From Hyposmocoma kahamanoa (taxonomy: Eukaryota > Arthropoda > Insecta > Lepidoptera > Cosmopterigidae), in assembly GCF_003589595.1 (NCBI RefSeq), contig NW_020653900.1:1970985-2034984 (forward strand): 64,000 nucleotides of DNA, read 5' to 3'. Shown in pieces: positions 53,251 through 63,166 of this stretch. Every line of letters begins with the position of its first letter. Positions within the stretch are counted from its first letter, which is position 1. Made by a program: the position numbers and the translations under genes. Below the pieces are notes generated by a model. That model saw only the letters and a list, made by a program, of their open reading frames with translations. It was not told where the DNA came from and searched no databases.

Positions 53251-53536
53251 CATTGACTTACAAATAAATGGTCGACGGGTCTAATACAAAAACCACGAAA
53301 AAAATGTCTCAAGTCAGCCTATTTAAACGTAGTGACATGTAAAGGAATATGAAAAAGCTAAAATGTTGAATTTAAATTGTAATGTCATCGCAGTACTGTC
53401 TAATTTTGCTTGCTTCGGTGTCAGTCGAACAAGCGAAGACTAAAGCGTGAATAACGCTCTGTATACGATTTTAACGCCCTATAAGTTCGGACACTTTTTA
53501 GCGCGGACCCGACGTCCATATAATTGTAAGTCAATG
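53251..53536 (+). mobile_element. MITE family A, long form, 286 bp
   Basis: Same ends as the 228 bp copies and perfect 8 bp flanks CATGAAGG (53243-53250 and 53537-53544). It contains ~60 extra internal bases (e.g. AACGTAGTGACATGTAAAGG), so it is closer to the parental element. Confidence 0.92.
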
Positions 53537-53705
53537 CATGAAGGCCTTAAAAATAATATGTATTTAATATATTAAACAAATTACGTATGTATATGTCAAA
53601 TTTGATAACTCTCTTATAAAACAGTTTTTTACTAATTATGTTCGTAGAATCTACAAACCTCTCTTCTCAAAAGTTGTCATTTTGAGGATGTGGCTTTATT
53701 AATAA

Positions 53706-53945
53706 ATAATAATAATAGACACACACACTCAACTTAGTCCTGCACTAGGGAAACAACATCATTGAGGGAAACCCTGTGTCGCGGGTGCCATGGACACACA
53801 CATAGACAACCACAAATTACATCCAAACTCACGAGAGAAATAAATGTAGGCCAAATCAACATTTCTCCCGGCCCGGGAATCGAACCTGGGACCTCTGCGT
53901 GGCAGTAACATGGTAACCGTTCGATCATGAACGCATTTAAGTTAG
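53706..53945 (-). mobile_element. tRNA-derived SINE, family D, full length
   Basis: Reverse complement shows head ... TTACCATG, B box GGTTCGATTCCCGGGCCGGG, body and (TTATTA)n tail. Contains a small internal insertion (AACAACATCATTGAG). Confidence 0.88.
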
Positions 53946-54500
53946 CTATTACACCGAGCATGCACATTTCTGCAAACTGAAACCACGTTATTTTCGCTAG
54001 AACAATGATAACAATAATTCATTGATAAATTACAATTGATATGACAATTTTTAGTTGTACTTGTGCAGGGGCACTTAGAATATCCTATACGAAAAGTGGT
54101 CGCCGATTACTATGACAAAGGTCCAGTCTGTATCATTATGTTGTTATTCTGAGGACACTGAATGTGAAATTAAGTCCACCTTATATCGATATCGATTATC
54201 TTATGAGAACATCACTATCAACCCTGTTACGTGTTAGTACATCGACAATCAGTTAATAGCATGGATTAGTGCTGGCGAGAGGAAACGCGTGCTCCTGCTA
54301 ATGGCTTTTCAGGGAAGCTTCATATCAATTCATCGATTGAGACCGATTTCACACAACACGAATGACGTTTAATGAAGTTTCTCGGATTTGTTGTCCTTCA
54401 ATCATTAGAAGTGTGAGAAGTGAAATGTTTTCTGAACAAATCGATTTTACTTCTTCTTTTATTCTTCACTGCAGAATGTTGAATTACGATAACAAAGTTC
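53946..54500. other. Spacer, nothing recognised
   Basis: No gene or repeat that I can support. Confidence 0.4.
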
Positions 54501-54773
54501 TTAACGTTTGTTGATAGTAAGCGGTAGATTGAAAATGTTATTCAATTTAGTCTTAAATACAGGTTCTTTGCGCGAACTCTCTAGGTACCAAATAATCTTT
54601 GTTGAATAATATTCAACCAGATAATGATATACAAGAATTGGAGGTTCCTTTATATTGAAGTCCCAATTTTCTTGGAGTATTTTAACAACTTCCAGAACTT
54701 CATTATTGGTAGACAAAACATTTGGTGTAACATACGCGTCGTCGTCAGAATCATGGACATTGACATCGAACAT
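54501..54773 (-). CDS. Unrecognised 90-aa acidic ORF (possible TE or gene fragment)
   Basis: ATG at 54773: MFDVNVHDSDDDAYVTPNVL, then STNNEVLEVVKILQENWDFN, ending KLNNIFNLPLTINKR. The frame stays open upstream for 15 codons (REDYKIKECRINNY) to the (CT)n tract. Composition is protein-like, with an acidic start and an amphipathic middle. A second, decayed match to its C-terminal part (RKEPVF.IK) lies at 55275-55330, showing the sequence is at least duplicated. I do not recognise the family. Confidence 0.25.
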   Translation of the reverse strand: MFDVNVHDSDDDAYVTPNVLSTNNEVLEVVKILQENWDFNIKEPPILVYHYLVEYYSTKIIWYLESSRKEPVFKTKLNNIFNLPLTINKR

Positions 54774-54817
54774 GTAGTTGTTAATACGGCATTCCTTAAT
54801 CTTATAATCCTCACGAC

Positions 54818-54828
54818 AGAGAGAGAGA

Positions 54829-54879
<51 letters not shown>
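54818..54879. repeat. (GA)n microsatellite
   Basis: About thirty GA units with one GT interruption near 54833. Confidence 0.97.
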
Positions 54880-54881
<2 letters not shown>

Positions 54882-55635
54882 GCCTCGAGCTGCTTAAACT
54901 TATTAATCAGTTGCTTATCTCAGACTGCTCGATAGACCTATTCAATTGTTCAGAGTCTAAATGTATATTCTCCACGGGACTTTACCTCGAATCATTGACC
55001 ACACCCAGCAATATTTAAGTTTAGCTTTAGCGTTATTAATTTCCGTATTACTTATAACCTTGTCATGAATGATTGTTACTATTTACGAATAATGTATTAA
55101 TTGCATATATATACTATAAACTGTACCATATTTCAATTTTTAAGTATTTATTGCATGTATTTTATTTTTTATGACTTCAGCAACTATACAATAATGAAAT
55201 AAATGGATTATGCATTATTAATCTTAATGAAACATTTACATGGAGCAACCTACCGGCCCCATAACCGTTGTAGAGATTCCTGAATTTATAAATTTAATCC
55301 TAAATACAGGCTCTTTACGCTAAATCTCTAGTGCAGGGTTTTTGAACATTTTTCTAGTCATGGACACCTCTCAAAATATCAAAGAGCCCAAGGACCCTTT
55401 CCGAAAAGATAAAGAACTAGGTTCACCTTTTACTAGCTTATATTGTTTACGATTAAACTTTACTTAATTACATGTGTATAGTTAGTGTGACGGTTGCTGT
55501 TCCATTAAATACTCGCCACGGAACCTCGGCGTTCATTACACAAACCCATTAGGAGTTGATGAAGCACATGTTAAGAAACCCTGATTTGGTGCTACTTTTT
55601 TGTACCATATGATTTTTTTACTTTTCTTAAAAAAG
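54880..55635. other. Spacer with partial duplicate of the 54.5 kb ORF end
   Basis: 55275-55330 (CTAAATACAGGCTCTTTACG then C.AAATCTCTAG) resembles 54545-54590 (TTAAATACAGGTTCTTTGCG then CGAACTCTCTAG). Otherwise AT-rich and unassigned. Confidence 0.35.
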
Positions 55636-56132
55636 GAATGGGACGATCAAGTCGTGTGCCTGATGGTAAGCGACTCGCCTGTCCATAACAGTCGCAGTGC
55701 CACTCAGAGCTTTAAATCGCAAAGATCTGCCGTCCGTTGACTAAACCCCGGCTAAGTGATAAAATATTTTTTTTGATACATCATAAGAAACCATAACCAA
55801 GTTTTAGGATATTGAAATTGTATAATGATATTTCAACTATGCATCGTTGGAATAAGTTCCGATAAGCCTAATTACGTTAAGTAAATTTACCTGTTCTTAA
55901 AAGAGAATTTTGTGCTCCACTTTTTAGTATTTGAATTTCAGAGATTTGAGGTTCACTGCCACTGCGTTCATCACCCTGAAACATAAGTTGAAAAGTCCCA
56001 TGTGCCTGTAATTTCACCAGCATCCTTACCCTTCAAAACCGGAACGCAGTAATGCTCACATTAGCGCAGAAATCGGTAAAATGGCAGTACTTCTCTGAAC
56101 GAATTTTTTCACAAGGAGCTCTACTGCTACTT
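55636..56132 (-). mobile_element. SINE-like family C split by a ~207 bp insert
   Basis: The tail part 55636-55729 (ATCAAGTCGTGTGCCTGATG to ATCGCAAAGATCTG) resumes at ~55938 (AGATTTGAGGTTCACTGCCA) to TTTCACAAGGAGCTCTACTG. The insert 55730-55937 lies between AGATCTG and AGATTTG, a probable 7 bp duplication with one change. It has no inverted ends and matches nothing else here. Confidence 0.8.
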
Positions 56133-56460
56133 AAATTTTTGAGCTGATTATTAAGCAAGAATCCTAATCAACTCTTCAAGGAAACTTTTTAAAATTTGCG
56201 TCCGTATTGCAAAGTCGCGTAATTTCAAACCGTGTTCCAAGTTGAAAGTGCGCGCAAGAATCACTCAAAGACGAGTCATAGAAAATTCTTGGTCCGGAAG
56301 TCGAAGCTTGGTATTTTCATAATTCGCCCTCCGTCTGCCGCTGTATTCATATGATAATTTTATTGAAGAACGTTGCTGTTGAACGTGAAGACGGCTTTTG
56401 TTCGAAAATAAATGTTATAAACGATGATAAAATAAGTAAGTACATTGATAATTACGTATA
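56133..56460. other. Spacer, nothing recognised
   Basis: No supported feature. Confidence 0.4.
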
Positions 56461-56462
56461 TT

Positions 56463-56580
56463 GGAAATGAGACTGTTTTTTCGGATCTTATTCACGCATA
56501 TTTGTTTAACAAACTACCGTTTTGGGCCCTTTATAGCTACCGATACGATCGCGTAAACCAAAGAACTCTATAATTAGACA
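56463..56580 (-). mobile_element. Retroposon family B, diverged
   Basis: TTGGAAATGAGACTGTTTTT ... TACCGTTTTGGGCCCTTTAT ... ACGATCGCGTAAACCAAAGA then ACTCTATAA. Has the alternative 5' part seen at 8297 and 30062. Confidence 0.65.
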
Positions 56581-56590
56581 TAATTGATAA

Positions 56591-57120
56591 TAATAATAAA
56601 AATAAAAATAAATAAAATAAAATGCATTTATTTCACACAACAATAGACCCATAAAAGTGTTAGTGTTACAAAAAAAATTAAATATTTAATAACTATGTTA
56701 GAACGCAATTTTAAATGAAGAGAAGACCAATGCCTAAGTAGGCTATTATCCCATCTATTTGTAACAACTGACAGAAGTCTGTGGCTGCAGGCGCGCACTA
56801 TACGCATCGACGCAGCGCAGCACTTGCGCAACGTCGCGCCGAAACCGTCAAAGCTCGCATCCGCAAACATCCCGGATGCACTACAGTATCGCGGCAGCCG
56901 CAACAGGGGGTCTACTCTCTATCTCCGTCCGACATCCGTCCGAAACAATTATTGCCAAATAAGCAATACTTGACCAAATGAAAAGACGCGTGATGCGAAT
57001 GAAGCTTCATTCTTGATACTTGTCTTTTAATTTTGTCGAATAATACTTATTTGACAGTAATTGTTTCGGACGGTGATCGAGAGTAGACCCCCAGAACCCG
57101 GAACGCGTCGTTGTACTGTA
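56591..57120 (-). pseudogene. Jockey-like LINE 3' end, split by MITE T
   Basis: Minus strand: VQYNDAFRVL (57119-57092), interrupted by 56907-57091, then LRLPRYCSASGMFADASFDG and FGATLRKCCAASMRIVRACS up to a stop at 56628. The tail is AAATAAAATGCATTT and (AAATAAA)n near 56591. Removing MITE T plus one CAG restores FRVLLRLPRYCSAS exactly in frame. Confidence 0.8.
56907..57091. mobile_element. MITE family T, 185 bp, 3 bp duplication
   Basis: Ends GGGGTCTACTCTCTATC and, reversed, GGGGTCTACTCTCGATCA, then CCGTCCGAAACAATTA on both arms. Flanked by CAG (56904-56906 and 57092-57094). The host LINE reading frame proves the insertion. A 3 bp duplication suggests a PIF/Harbinger-like transposase. Confidence 0.88.
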
Positions 57121-57261
57121 CTAGCATTGCATGTAGTGACCTTTGGGTGTACCTGCTCCATAAACACAGGTGTAGGTACAGCGACGTACAGTACGCTTTA
57201 AATAAAGCTATATTTAAAATATAATAATGTACCAGACAATCACGCTAATTGCCTGGTCTTA

Positions 57262-57332
57262 GTTTGCATCGATGCAGTCGCGCGTTTGCATCAATGCAGT
57301 CGCATGTTTGCATCGATGTAAACGTTTGCATA
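57262..57332 (+). repeat. Tandem repeat, ~22 bp unit
   Basis: GTTTGCATCGATGCAGTCGC, GTTTGCATCAATGCAGTCGC and GTTTGCATCGATGTAAAC follow each other, ending GTTTGCAT. Scattered GCAT motifs continue to 57405. Confidence 0.85.
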
Positions 57333-57420
57333 TAAATTGCAAGTGTAGCAATGCAATCAATGCAAATCGTTTCACAAACGCGTGTCTGCATCACTGCTAA
57401 AAGTCCCCGTGTATAATCGC

Positions 57421-58115
57421 TCTTAGAAATTAATATTATTTTTATTTATTAATTATTTAAAGGATATTATCTAAAAGCACTATCCAGACGATGTTGTTGA
57501 CTAATCCTAAAAGAGCAAAAAGCTTTCTCCGTATTATGCAATTGGTACGTACGTAAGAGCAATTTGCCGTACGACAGTCGTGGGCGCTGTCGTACGGTGA
57601 TTTCTGGAACGTTCTCACCGTAAGAGCCATCGCCGCGGGGCTCCGCAATTACGATTCGAAAACTTTACTTCTCAAGTATTCGACTTCAATATAGTAGTAG
57701 TTCAATATAGTATATAGTATTTTTCTTCATTTTATTTCTTCCGAACTTCGTACTTACTCGATGTCATTGGTACACACGAACTATTTTGGCAATTAATTAT
57801 GAAATCACTGGAGTTTATTGCTGGTTTTTCTCAGGGAAATCTAAATACAATATTACGCACCAACACACACACACGCACTATTTAATATATAGAGATTCAG
57901 TTCTGTAATTTTACTTTTATTTTATTTTGTTTTACAGCTATTATACTAGTTATAGAGGCAAGACATCCTGATATAAGAATTTTCAAACTTAAAAAGTTAC
58001 ATGCAAGGTCTCAACCTTGTACGTAATTTTGTTTATATTTGAGACCAAATAAATATTTTAATTTTTTATTTATTTTATTATATTAAAAATATGTGTAATA
58101 AAAGTTCATTCTGAC
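57421..58115. other. AT-rich spacer with one hairpin
   Basis: CCGTACGACAG / CTGTCGTACGG form a hairpin at 57569-57598. No gene recognised. Confidence 0.4.
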
Positions 58116-58124
58116 CACCAGTTA

Positions 58125-58265
58125 GCACTGCAAGAACTGGCTGAGAAGGTCCCGGGTTCGATTCCCTGAACTTACGCTCGAATTTTCTTAATAGATCCTG
58201 GTCCATCCCAGTGAGTTAATTGCTGCTTCTCAATTCAGAAGTCCACGGCACGAATCCCCGTGGCA
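58125..58265 (+). mobile_element. tRNA-like SINE relic
   Basis: AACTGGCTGAGAAGGTCCCG then the perfect B box GGTTCGATTCC at 58155-58165. A second CCACGGCACGAATCCCCGTG stem follows. Truncated, with no cloverleaf. Confidence 0.4.
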
Positions 58266-58449
58266 GCGTGTTTCTATAAATTTGGTATAATTCCATATTT
58301 ATTACAAATTTCGACATATTTCTTTTTTAGACGAAAAAGAGGTATCTCCACCTCGATACTCACCTAGCAATCCTATGGATGCGTACAGATCTGGCGAATG
58401 CGCCGCGAACGCGCTGCATGTGTGCCGCAAACACGTTGCACGCGTGCTA

Positions 58450-58640
58450 AATACATATTGAAACTGCGTCTTTTCCTAGTCGAGGCGCATAATTGCGATT
58501 CACAACTGGCCGATCGGAAACTTTTGATATTTCTAATCGGAACAATACTTGATTTCACTTACAAATTAGAAATATGTAGTAGGAATTAGGTTCATCTTCT
58601 CGCTCAGAAACCCACCTGATTTCGAGATTATCCGATAGGA
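58450..58640 (+). repeat. Repeat family E, copy 3
   Basis: GAAACTGCGTCTTTTCCTAG, GCGATTCACAACTGGCCGAT, CGGAAACTTTTGA and TTCATCTTCTCGCTCAGAAA, as at 15780-16010. Confidence 0.75.
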
Positions 58641-59035
58641 TCGCTGTGCGCACCCTAAGGATTCTCAATTTTCAAAAAGATTTCTTGCGCCTTTTCTACC
58701 TGTTTGTTTAATTATATTTTGCTTAGGTACATTTCGAACCTGTAAATTTCTTCTCTGTGCTATATATAAGGCTAAGGTGTGGTTTTGAATAAAGATATAT
58801 TGTTATTATATTATTATCAATACTAGGGATGCACATTTTGATTCGATATGAATGTAAATCCATTCAAGTCCATACGATCTAACGATTTTTTTTAATCGAT
58901 TTTGGTCAATGCGATTTTCAAGCGAATCGATTCAATGGAAAGGCAAACCGAATTGTCTAGATCAGAAAGGATTAAACATTTTGTAATAATATCATAAAAT
59001 TTCATTAAAACTCGATTTACAACAAATATTTAGTG
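58641..59035. other. Spacer, nothing recognised
   Basis: Contains a cluster of ATTCGAT/ATCGATT motifs at 58838-58935. Confidence 0.4.
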
Positions 59036-59039
59036 GTAT

Positions 59040-59460
59040 AAATAGTTTTTGCCCCCGATCGTTCCATAATAATAACCAAGCCCAGGCATTGTCCATCTCT
59101 GATTAAGATAAAGAGTACTGAGAGCTGCAGACCGTCTTTCAAACAATTTAAAATCTGAACTTTAGTTTCCATTATATTCTCGAGATTTGTAAATTTATAA
59201 AACAGCACCCTGACTTCTCCATCAATCTTGACGACCTGCACTAGGGACATACTTTTAGACCCCGCAATAGATTGTTTTTGCCACAATCTCAGCTACAATT
59301 ACGCAGCTCAGGTCCCCACTCAATGTCGGTAAAGATGTTCAACGGTCTCCCGCCAATTATTAAGAACGAGAAAAAGTATTCACTCTTTCTTAATAAATTG
59401 AAATTATACCTAATAAATGTTACTACAATTTATACTTTAAAGACTAAATTTTAATAATTA
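59040..59460 (+). pseudogene. Jockey/CR1-type LINE C-terminal relic
   Basis: Encodes STESCRPSFKQFKI, stop, TLVSIIFSRFVNL, then after a frameshift QLQLRSSGPHSMSVKMFNGL, PPIIKNEKKYSLFLNKLKLY, then LI. The C.PLFK..KILTL ... VK.FN.LP..I motif order is the usual extreme C-terminus of CR1/Jockey-like proteins. Confidence 0.6.
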
Positions 59461-60128
59461 AATTAATACATAATAAATAAATCTTGAATATGTTGTATTA
59501 TATATTCATATTGTTGTATTATGATTTAATTGGAATTTTCTCAGTGACATACTTTTATAATACATAATAATACAATATAATATATAATACAATATATTGA
59601 TAGTGAACAGTTGAAGTGGCTAATCTAAGCCTCGGCCTGCCTCTACTCTTGTTGTTATCCCTAAGACAAGGCTCATATGTGTAACATTTTTTTAAATTAA
59701 GACCTTATGTAGCATATGAAGACAATAAATGTATTGAGTATTGATTATATTTAGTCTTGTACACGCTCACACAATATTCCCTATGTTTTATATTAGGTAA
59801 TCATATTTTTATATCATTTCATTATACGGACCGAGACTTCAGCACGCTCATTTCGCTAAAATGCAGGTTACACCGTGAACGAAGCTAGGTAACTTAGCTT
59901 AACTCACGTAGTTGCATGTATAAAGCGAAGTTAAGAAAATACGTGGTAAGGAGTGTCTGTGGATACGGGCGAGGGTAAGGCGGCAGAAGGGTTAGTTAAA
60001 GAGCTGGGTTAGCTTATAATATCCTGCGATCTTGTAATGCGTCCTGCAAGATACCATACGTGAGTCATGCGCAGGATAGTGCGTGAGTAGTCTTCTCCCT
60101 GCACGACGGACTGCCATGCAGATAGTAA
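59461..60128. other. AT-rich spacer
   Basis: AATACAATATAATATATAAT low-complexity run at 59555-59600. Sequence at 59880-59910 (AGCTAGGTAACTTAGCTTAA) is echoed at 60415-60440. Confidence 0.4.
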
Positions 60129-60129
60129 A

Positions 60130-60331
60130 TAATATTAAAGAACACACTCAAATCCCCGTACTATGGAAACCCTGTATCGCGGGTGCCATGCACACATTCA
60201 TAGACTAATACAAATTACACCCAAGCTCAGAAATTAATGTAGGCCATACAAATATTTCTCTCGGCCCAGGAATCGAACCCGGGACCTCTGCGTGATAGTC
60301 CAGCTTGGTAACCGTTCGGCCACGGAGGCCG
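60130..60331 (-). mobile_element. tRNA-derived SINE, family D
   Basis: Reverse complement: A box GTGGCCGAACGG, B box GGTTCGATTCCTGGGCCGAG, body and (AAT) tail. The head is intact to CGGCCTCCGTGG. Confidence 0.88.
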
Positions 60332-61310
60332 TTAATGATAATTAATTAATGAATGGGCCGTTTTAGTTCGCGGTGTGAATCGAAGAATGAAAAGATGCCG
60401 CGGCTACGTGAGCCAAGCTACCTTAGCTTAGTTCGCGTTGTGGCCTGCGCATAAGGCTAGGCTACAAACTAAACAAATGAAAAGGTAACTTAAGAACATA
60501 AAGAAATAAAATAACGATTTAATAATATTGCACTTTTATTATCTCTCTAATTTGTACTATATACAAACGTGCCGCCTCTATGACATTTACTTACGGGCTA
60601 AATTAAAATTATTTACAACAATAACTAAACTGTAACAATTCTACTAACTAACGTGCTTTCTTTGGCTACTTTCACTACTATCTTTGGTTTGGTCATGGAC
60701 CAACAATCCAAGAGGACTGCCTATTCTTCATAGTACAACTCTGTAAAAGGTCAAAATTTCTTCTTATATCTAGAATTCGCTGATCGATAGCCTGGAATTA
60801 GTTTGTATTATGTAAATGGCCGTGGATAATCAATTAATTCATCTTTAATATGAAATACAAGTGGTCAGTTTTTTTACTTGTAATATTTCGGCGCTTACTT
60901 ACTTTCTCAAAAGCACAAAGTTACTGATATGCAAAAATGGATTGTGTATACAAATTTTGCAGACTGATTTCACATCAAATTTCTTCATATTCACACATTG
61001 GCTTTTACCTAAAGTAATGCATCCAAATTTGATAAGGAAATTTAAAATAAATAGAAAGTTTTGTCGTGTCCTGAATAATCACTCTTCATAAGATACGAGT
61101 TTGAGAAAGTAAGGTGGCGACTTTTCATAAGTGCCATGATCGAAAATTATTTTCTAAACTTTGACAAATATGCATGTCAATAGATGGCATTGTGTGTTAC
61201 TAACCAATTTATAAATTAACCCTTGCTACTATGGTTAGATGGCGCTAATTCTAAACAAAATAAAAGATCAGCCGGCAGTATCCATAAAAATCTGTGCAAC
61301 AAAGGCTATC
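60332..61310. other. Spacer, nothing recognised
   Basis: A 76-codon frame at 60861-61091 is Phe/Leu/Lys-rich and unrecognised. Confidence 0.4.
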
Positions 61311-61312
61311 TT

Positions 61313-61468
61313 GTAGCAGTAGAGCTCCTTGTAAAAGAGTTCGTCCAGAGAAATACTGCCACCTTACCTATTTCTGCCGCCAAGCAGTAATTTCCGCATT
61401 ACTGTAAACAGCTTACCATCAGGCGCACGACTTGTTCGTCCCGTCACTTGATATTATAAAAAAAAATT
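61313..61468 (+). mobile_element. SINE-like family C, centre deleted
   Basis: Head TAGCAGTAGAGCTCCTTGTA to AGCAGTAATTTCCGCATTAC joined to tail GCTTACCATCAGGCGCACGA to CACTTGATATTATAAAAAAA. Confidence 0.85.
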
Positions 61469-61750
61469 GACAAATCACTTAGTTACAAAATAGCTATTCG
61501 GTACTTATCGCAACATCTGGTATACCAAGAGGTACTAAATACCCGACCACGCCGTCATGTACCGCGATTAGCAGTCTCTTGTATCATTGGTCCATGGTTT
61601 AGTGATTACAGCATGATTGGTGATTACTTCCACGAGAAAAATACTGGATAATTGAAGTAATGAACCTTGATGAATCACCCAAGGAAGGAAATGATGTAAA
61701 CTTTGGTGATTTACTTATTTGATTGTGTAGTATGAAGCTATTTCGCATAA

Positions 61751-61990
61751 AGCCCAACTCACACTTGCGCAGAGTCGAAGCGCGACACAGTGTAGTCGAC
61801 GTCTAACGCCTCACTGCGCGCAAGGAACGCACGGCGACGCGCGAAACCGCTCGACTTTAACCAAGCGTTTTGGTAACCAATTTGCATAACACAAATTTGT
61901 ACCTTAATGGTGGTAAAATAGAGATGAATGTGCTATTGGCGAAAAACATGACGCGTCGCGACGTTTCGACTCGCCAATGTGAGTTGAGCC
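61751..61990 (+). mobile_element. PIF/Harbinger-like MITE family I, 240 bp
   Basis: Ends AGCCCAACTCACACTTGCGC and, reversed, GGCTCAACTCACATTGGCGA. Flanked by TAA (61748-61750 and 61991-61993). The uninterrupted reference copy of the family. Confidence 0.88.
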
Positions 61991-62247
61991 TAACAATCTC
62001 TATTTCAAATTGCAAAACCGTTATGTCAATAGTACATACCGGAATTATTAATTATCCATGATTCTTTGTATTATGCTGTTTAATGAATATCGCCATGTTT
62101 GTTATAATTATTAATACAAAGATCGAATACAAAGAAAAGTTTTACTCTCCTTCTCTCAGATATTACGAGTTTTTCTTTGCTTTTAGTTTTTAACGACTTT
62201 TACCGTTACGCCATCTGTGAGAAATTTATGAACGATTGACATGATTC

Positions 62248-62253
62248 TTTATT
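62248..62253 (-). promoter_or_regulatory. Candidate poly(A) signal of bagpipe
   Basis: AATAAA on the minus strand, 38 bases past the TGA stop. It would give a very short 3' UTR, so a more distal site is also possible. Confidence 0.4.
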
Positions 62254-62291
62254 TTGGTGCCACCAGTTTTCAGCAGTTAAATATAAATCCT

Positions 62292-63166
62292 TCAGTTTTC
62301 AACTTCAATATTACTAGCAAGGCTTTCATTACTGTTCTCATTAACATCCATCGGTTTTTCTTTCTCCCTTCCACAATCACTGTCTTTGTTGTCTCTCGTC
62401 TCCTGATTCCTTTCCTCGCAAGATACAGGCATGCCAAATGCAGGATGCCCTGGATAATACATATATGGTAATGAAATATTTGGATAATTGACTCCCAAAT
62501 GAGGACCGTACAAAGACTGTAACACGGCTTGATTGTATGACTCCTGTAGCAATGCCTTGTATTCAGGATTCTTTGCGAAATCAACACCGTAGACTCCAGC
62601 AAAGTGTTTCAGAATCGGTGAATCTAACATTGGTGGCGTGAATAGCGGACTAATACCTTTACCTAACATTGGAGAAGGGTATTGTTTTAGTTCAGGTAGA
62701 GGCTGGCCGTTATTGTTCACGAGGACTTTCACAGCGACTTTTCTGGCGTGGTTGGCGGCTGCAGCAGCGGCCGCAAGCATCCCGTTTTCTTGCATTTGCA
62801 TTTGCTTTCGCTTAGTTTTGTATCTTCGATTTTGGAACCAGATTTTTACTTGTGTTTCGGTGAGTTTAAGACTGACCGCAAGGTCAGCGCGTTCGGGCCC
62901 TGAAAGATATCTCTGTTGACTGAATCTCCTTTCTAATTCATAGACTTGAGCGTGCGAAAATGCTGCTCTTGACCGCTTTTTACGTCCATTGCTCTGAGAA
63001 TACTCGTTAATGGGATAGTTTGGAGAGATTCTGGTGTCATTGGGTGGCGGTGTAGTACATTTTCGAGGTTCGTAGTGGAGGAAGGGCTTGTAGCCGATAT
63101 CCGAGTGAGGGGAGGAGTTGCGGCGGAGCGGGGAGCCAGTGTTGGACGATCGAGAGTCGTAGTCAT
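62292..63166 (-). CDS. bap: bagpipe (NK3-class homeobox), homeodomain exon
   Basis: Encodes ~290 residues of an NK-type transcription factor acting in the nucleus. The homeodomain is at 62802-62981 ([20 protein letters not shown] ... [20 protein letters not shown]). It has Gln at homeodomain position 50, Asn51, and Tyr54, the hallmark of the NK2/NK3/NK4 group. [15 protein letters not shown] and [10 protein letters not shown] fit bagpipe/Bapx1 best. After it come a seven-alanine run and RKVAVKVLV, a motif shared by bagpipe relatives, and a Pro/Tyr-rich tail ([15 protein letters not shown]), ending in TGA. The exon is bounded upstream by CTCTATTGTTACAG/AT, a good acceptor that leaves a phase-1 junction. 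The longer frame to 63191 opens with GTG, so it has no start of its own. The Tinman/EH1 motif and ATG must be in an upstream exon outside the window. In flies bagpipe is needed for visceral mesoderm and lies beside tinman. Confidence 0.93.

Noticed and set aside
54833..55018. Arg/Glu repeat protein
   Set aside because: It is the direct translation of the (GA)n microsatellite.
62638..62919. Plus-strand 93-codon frame opposite bagpipe
   Set aside because: It is antisense to the homeodomain exon, including the poly-Ala codons read in reverse.
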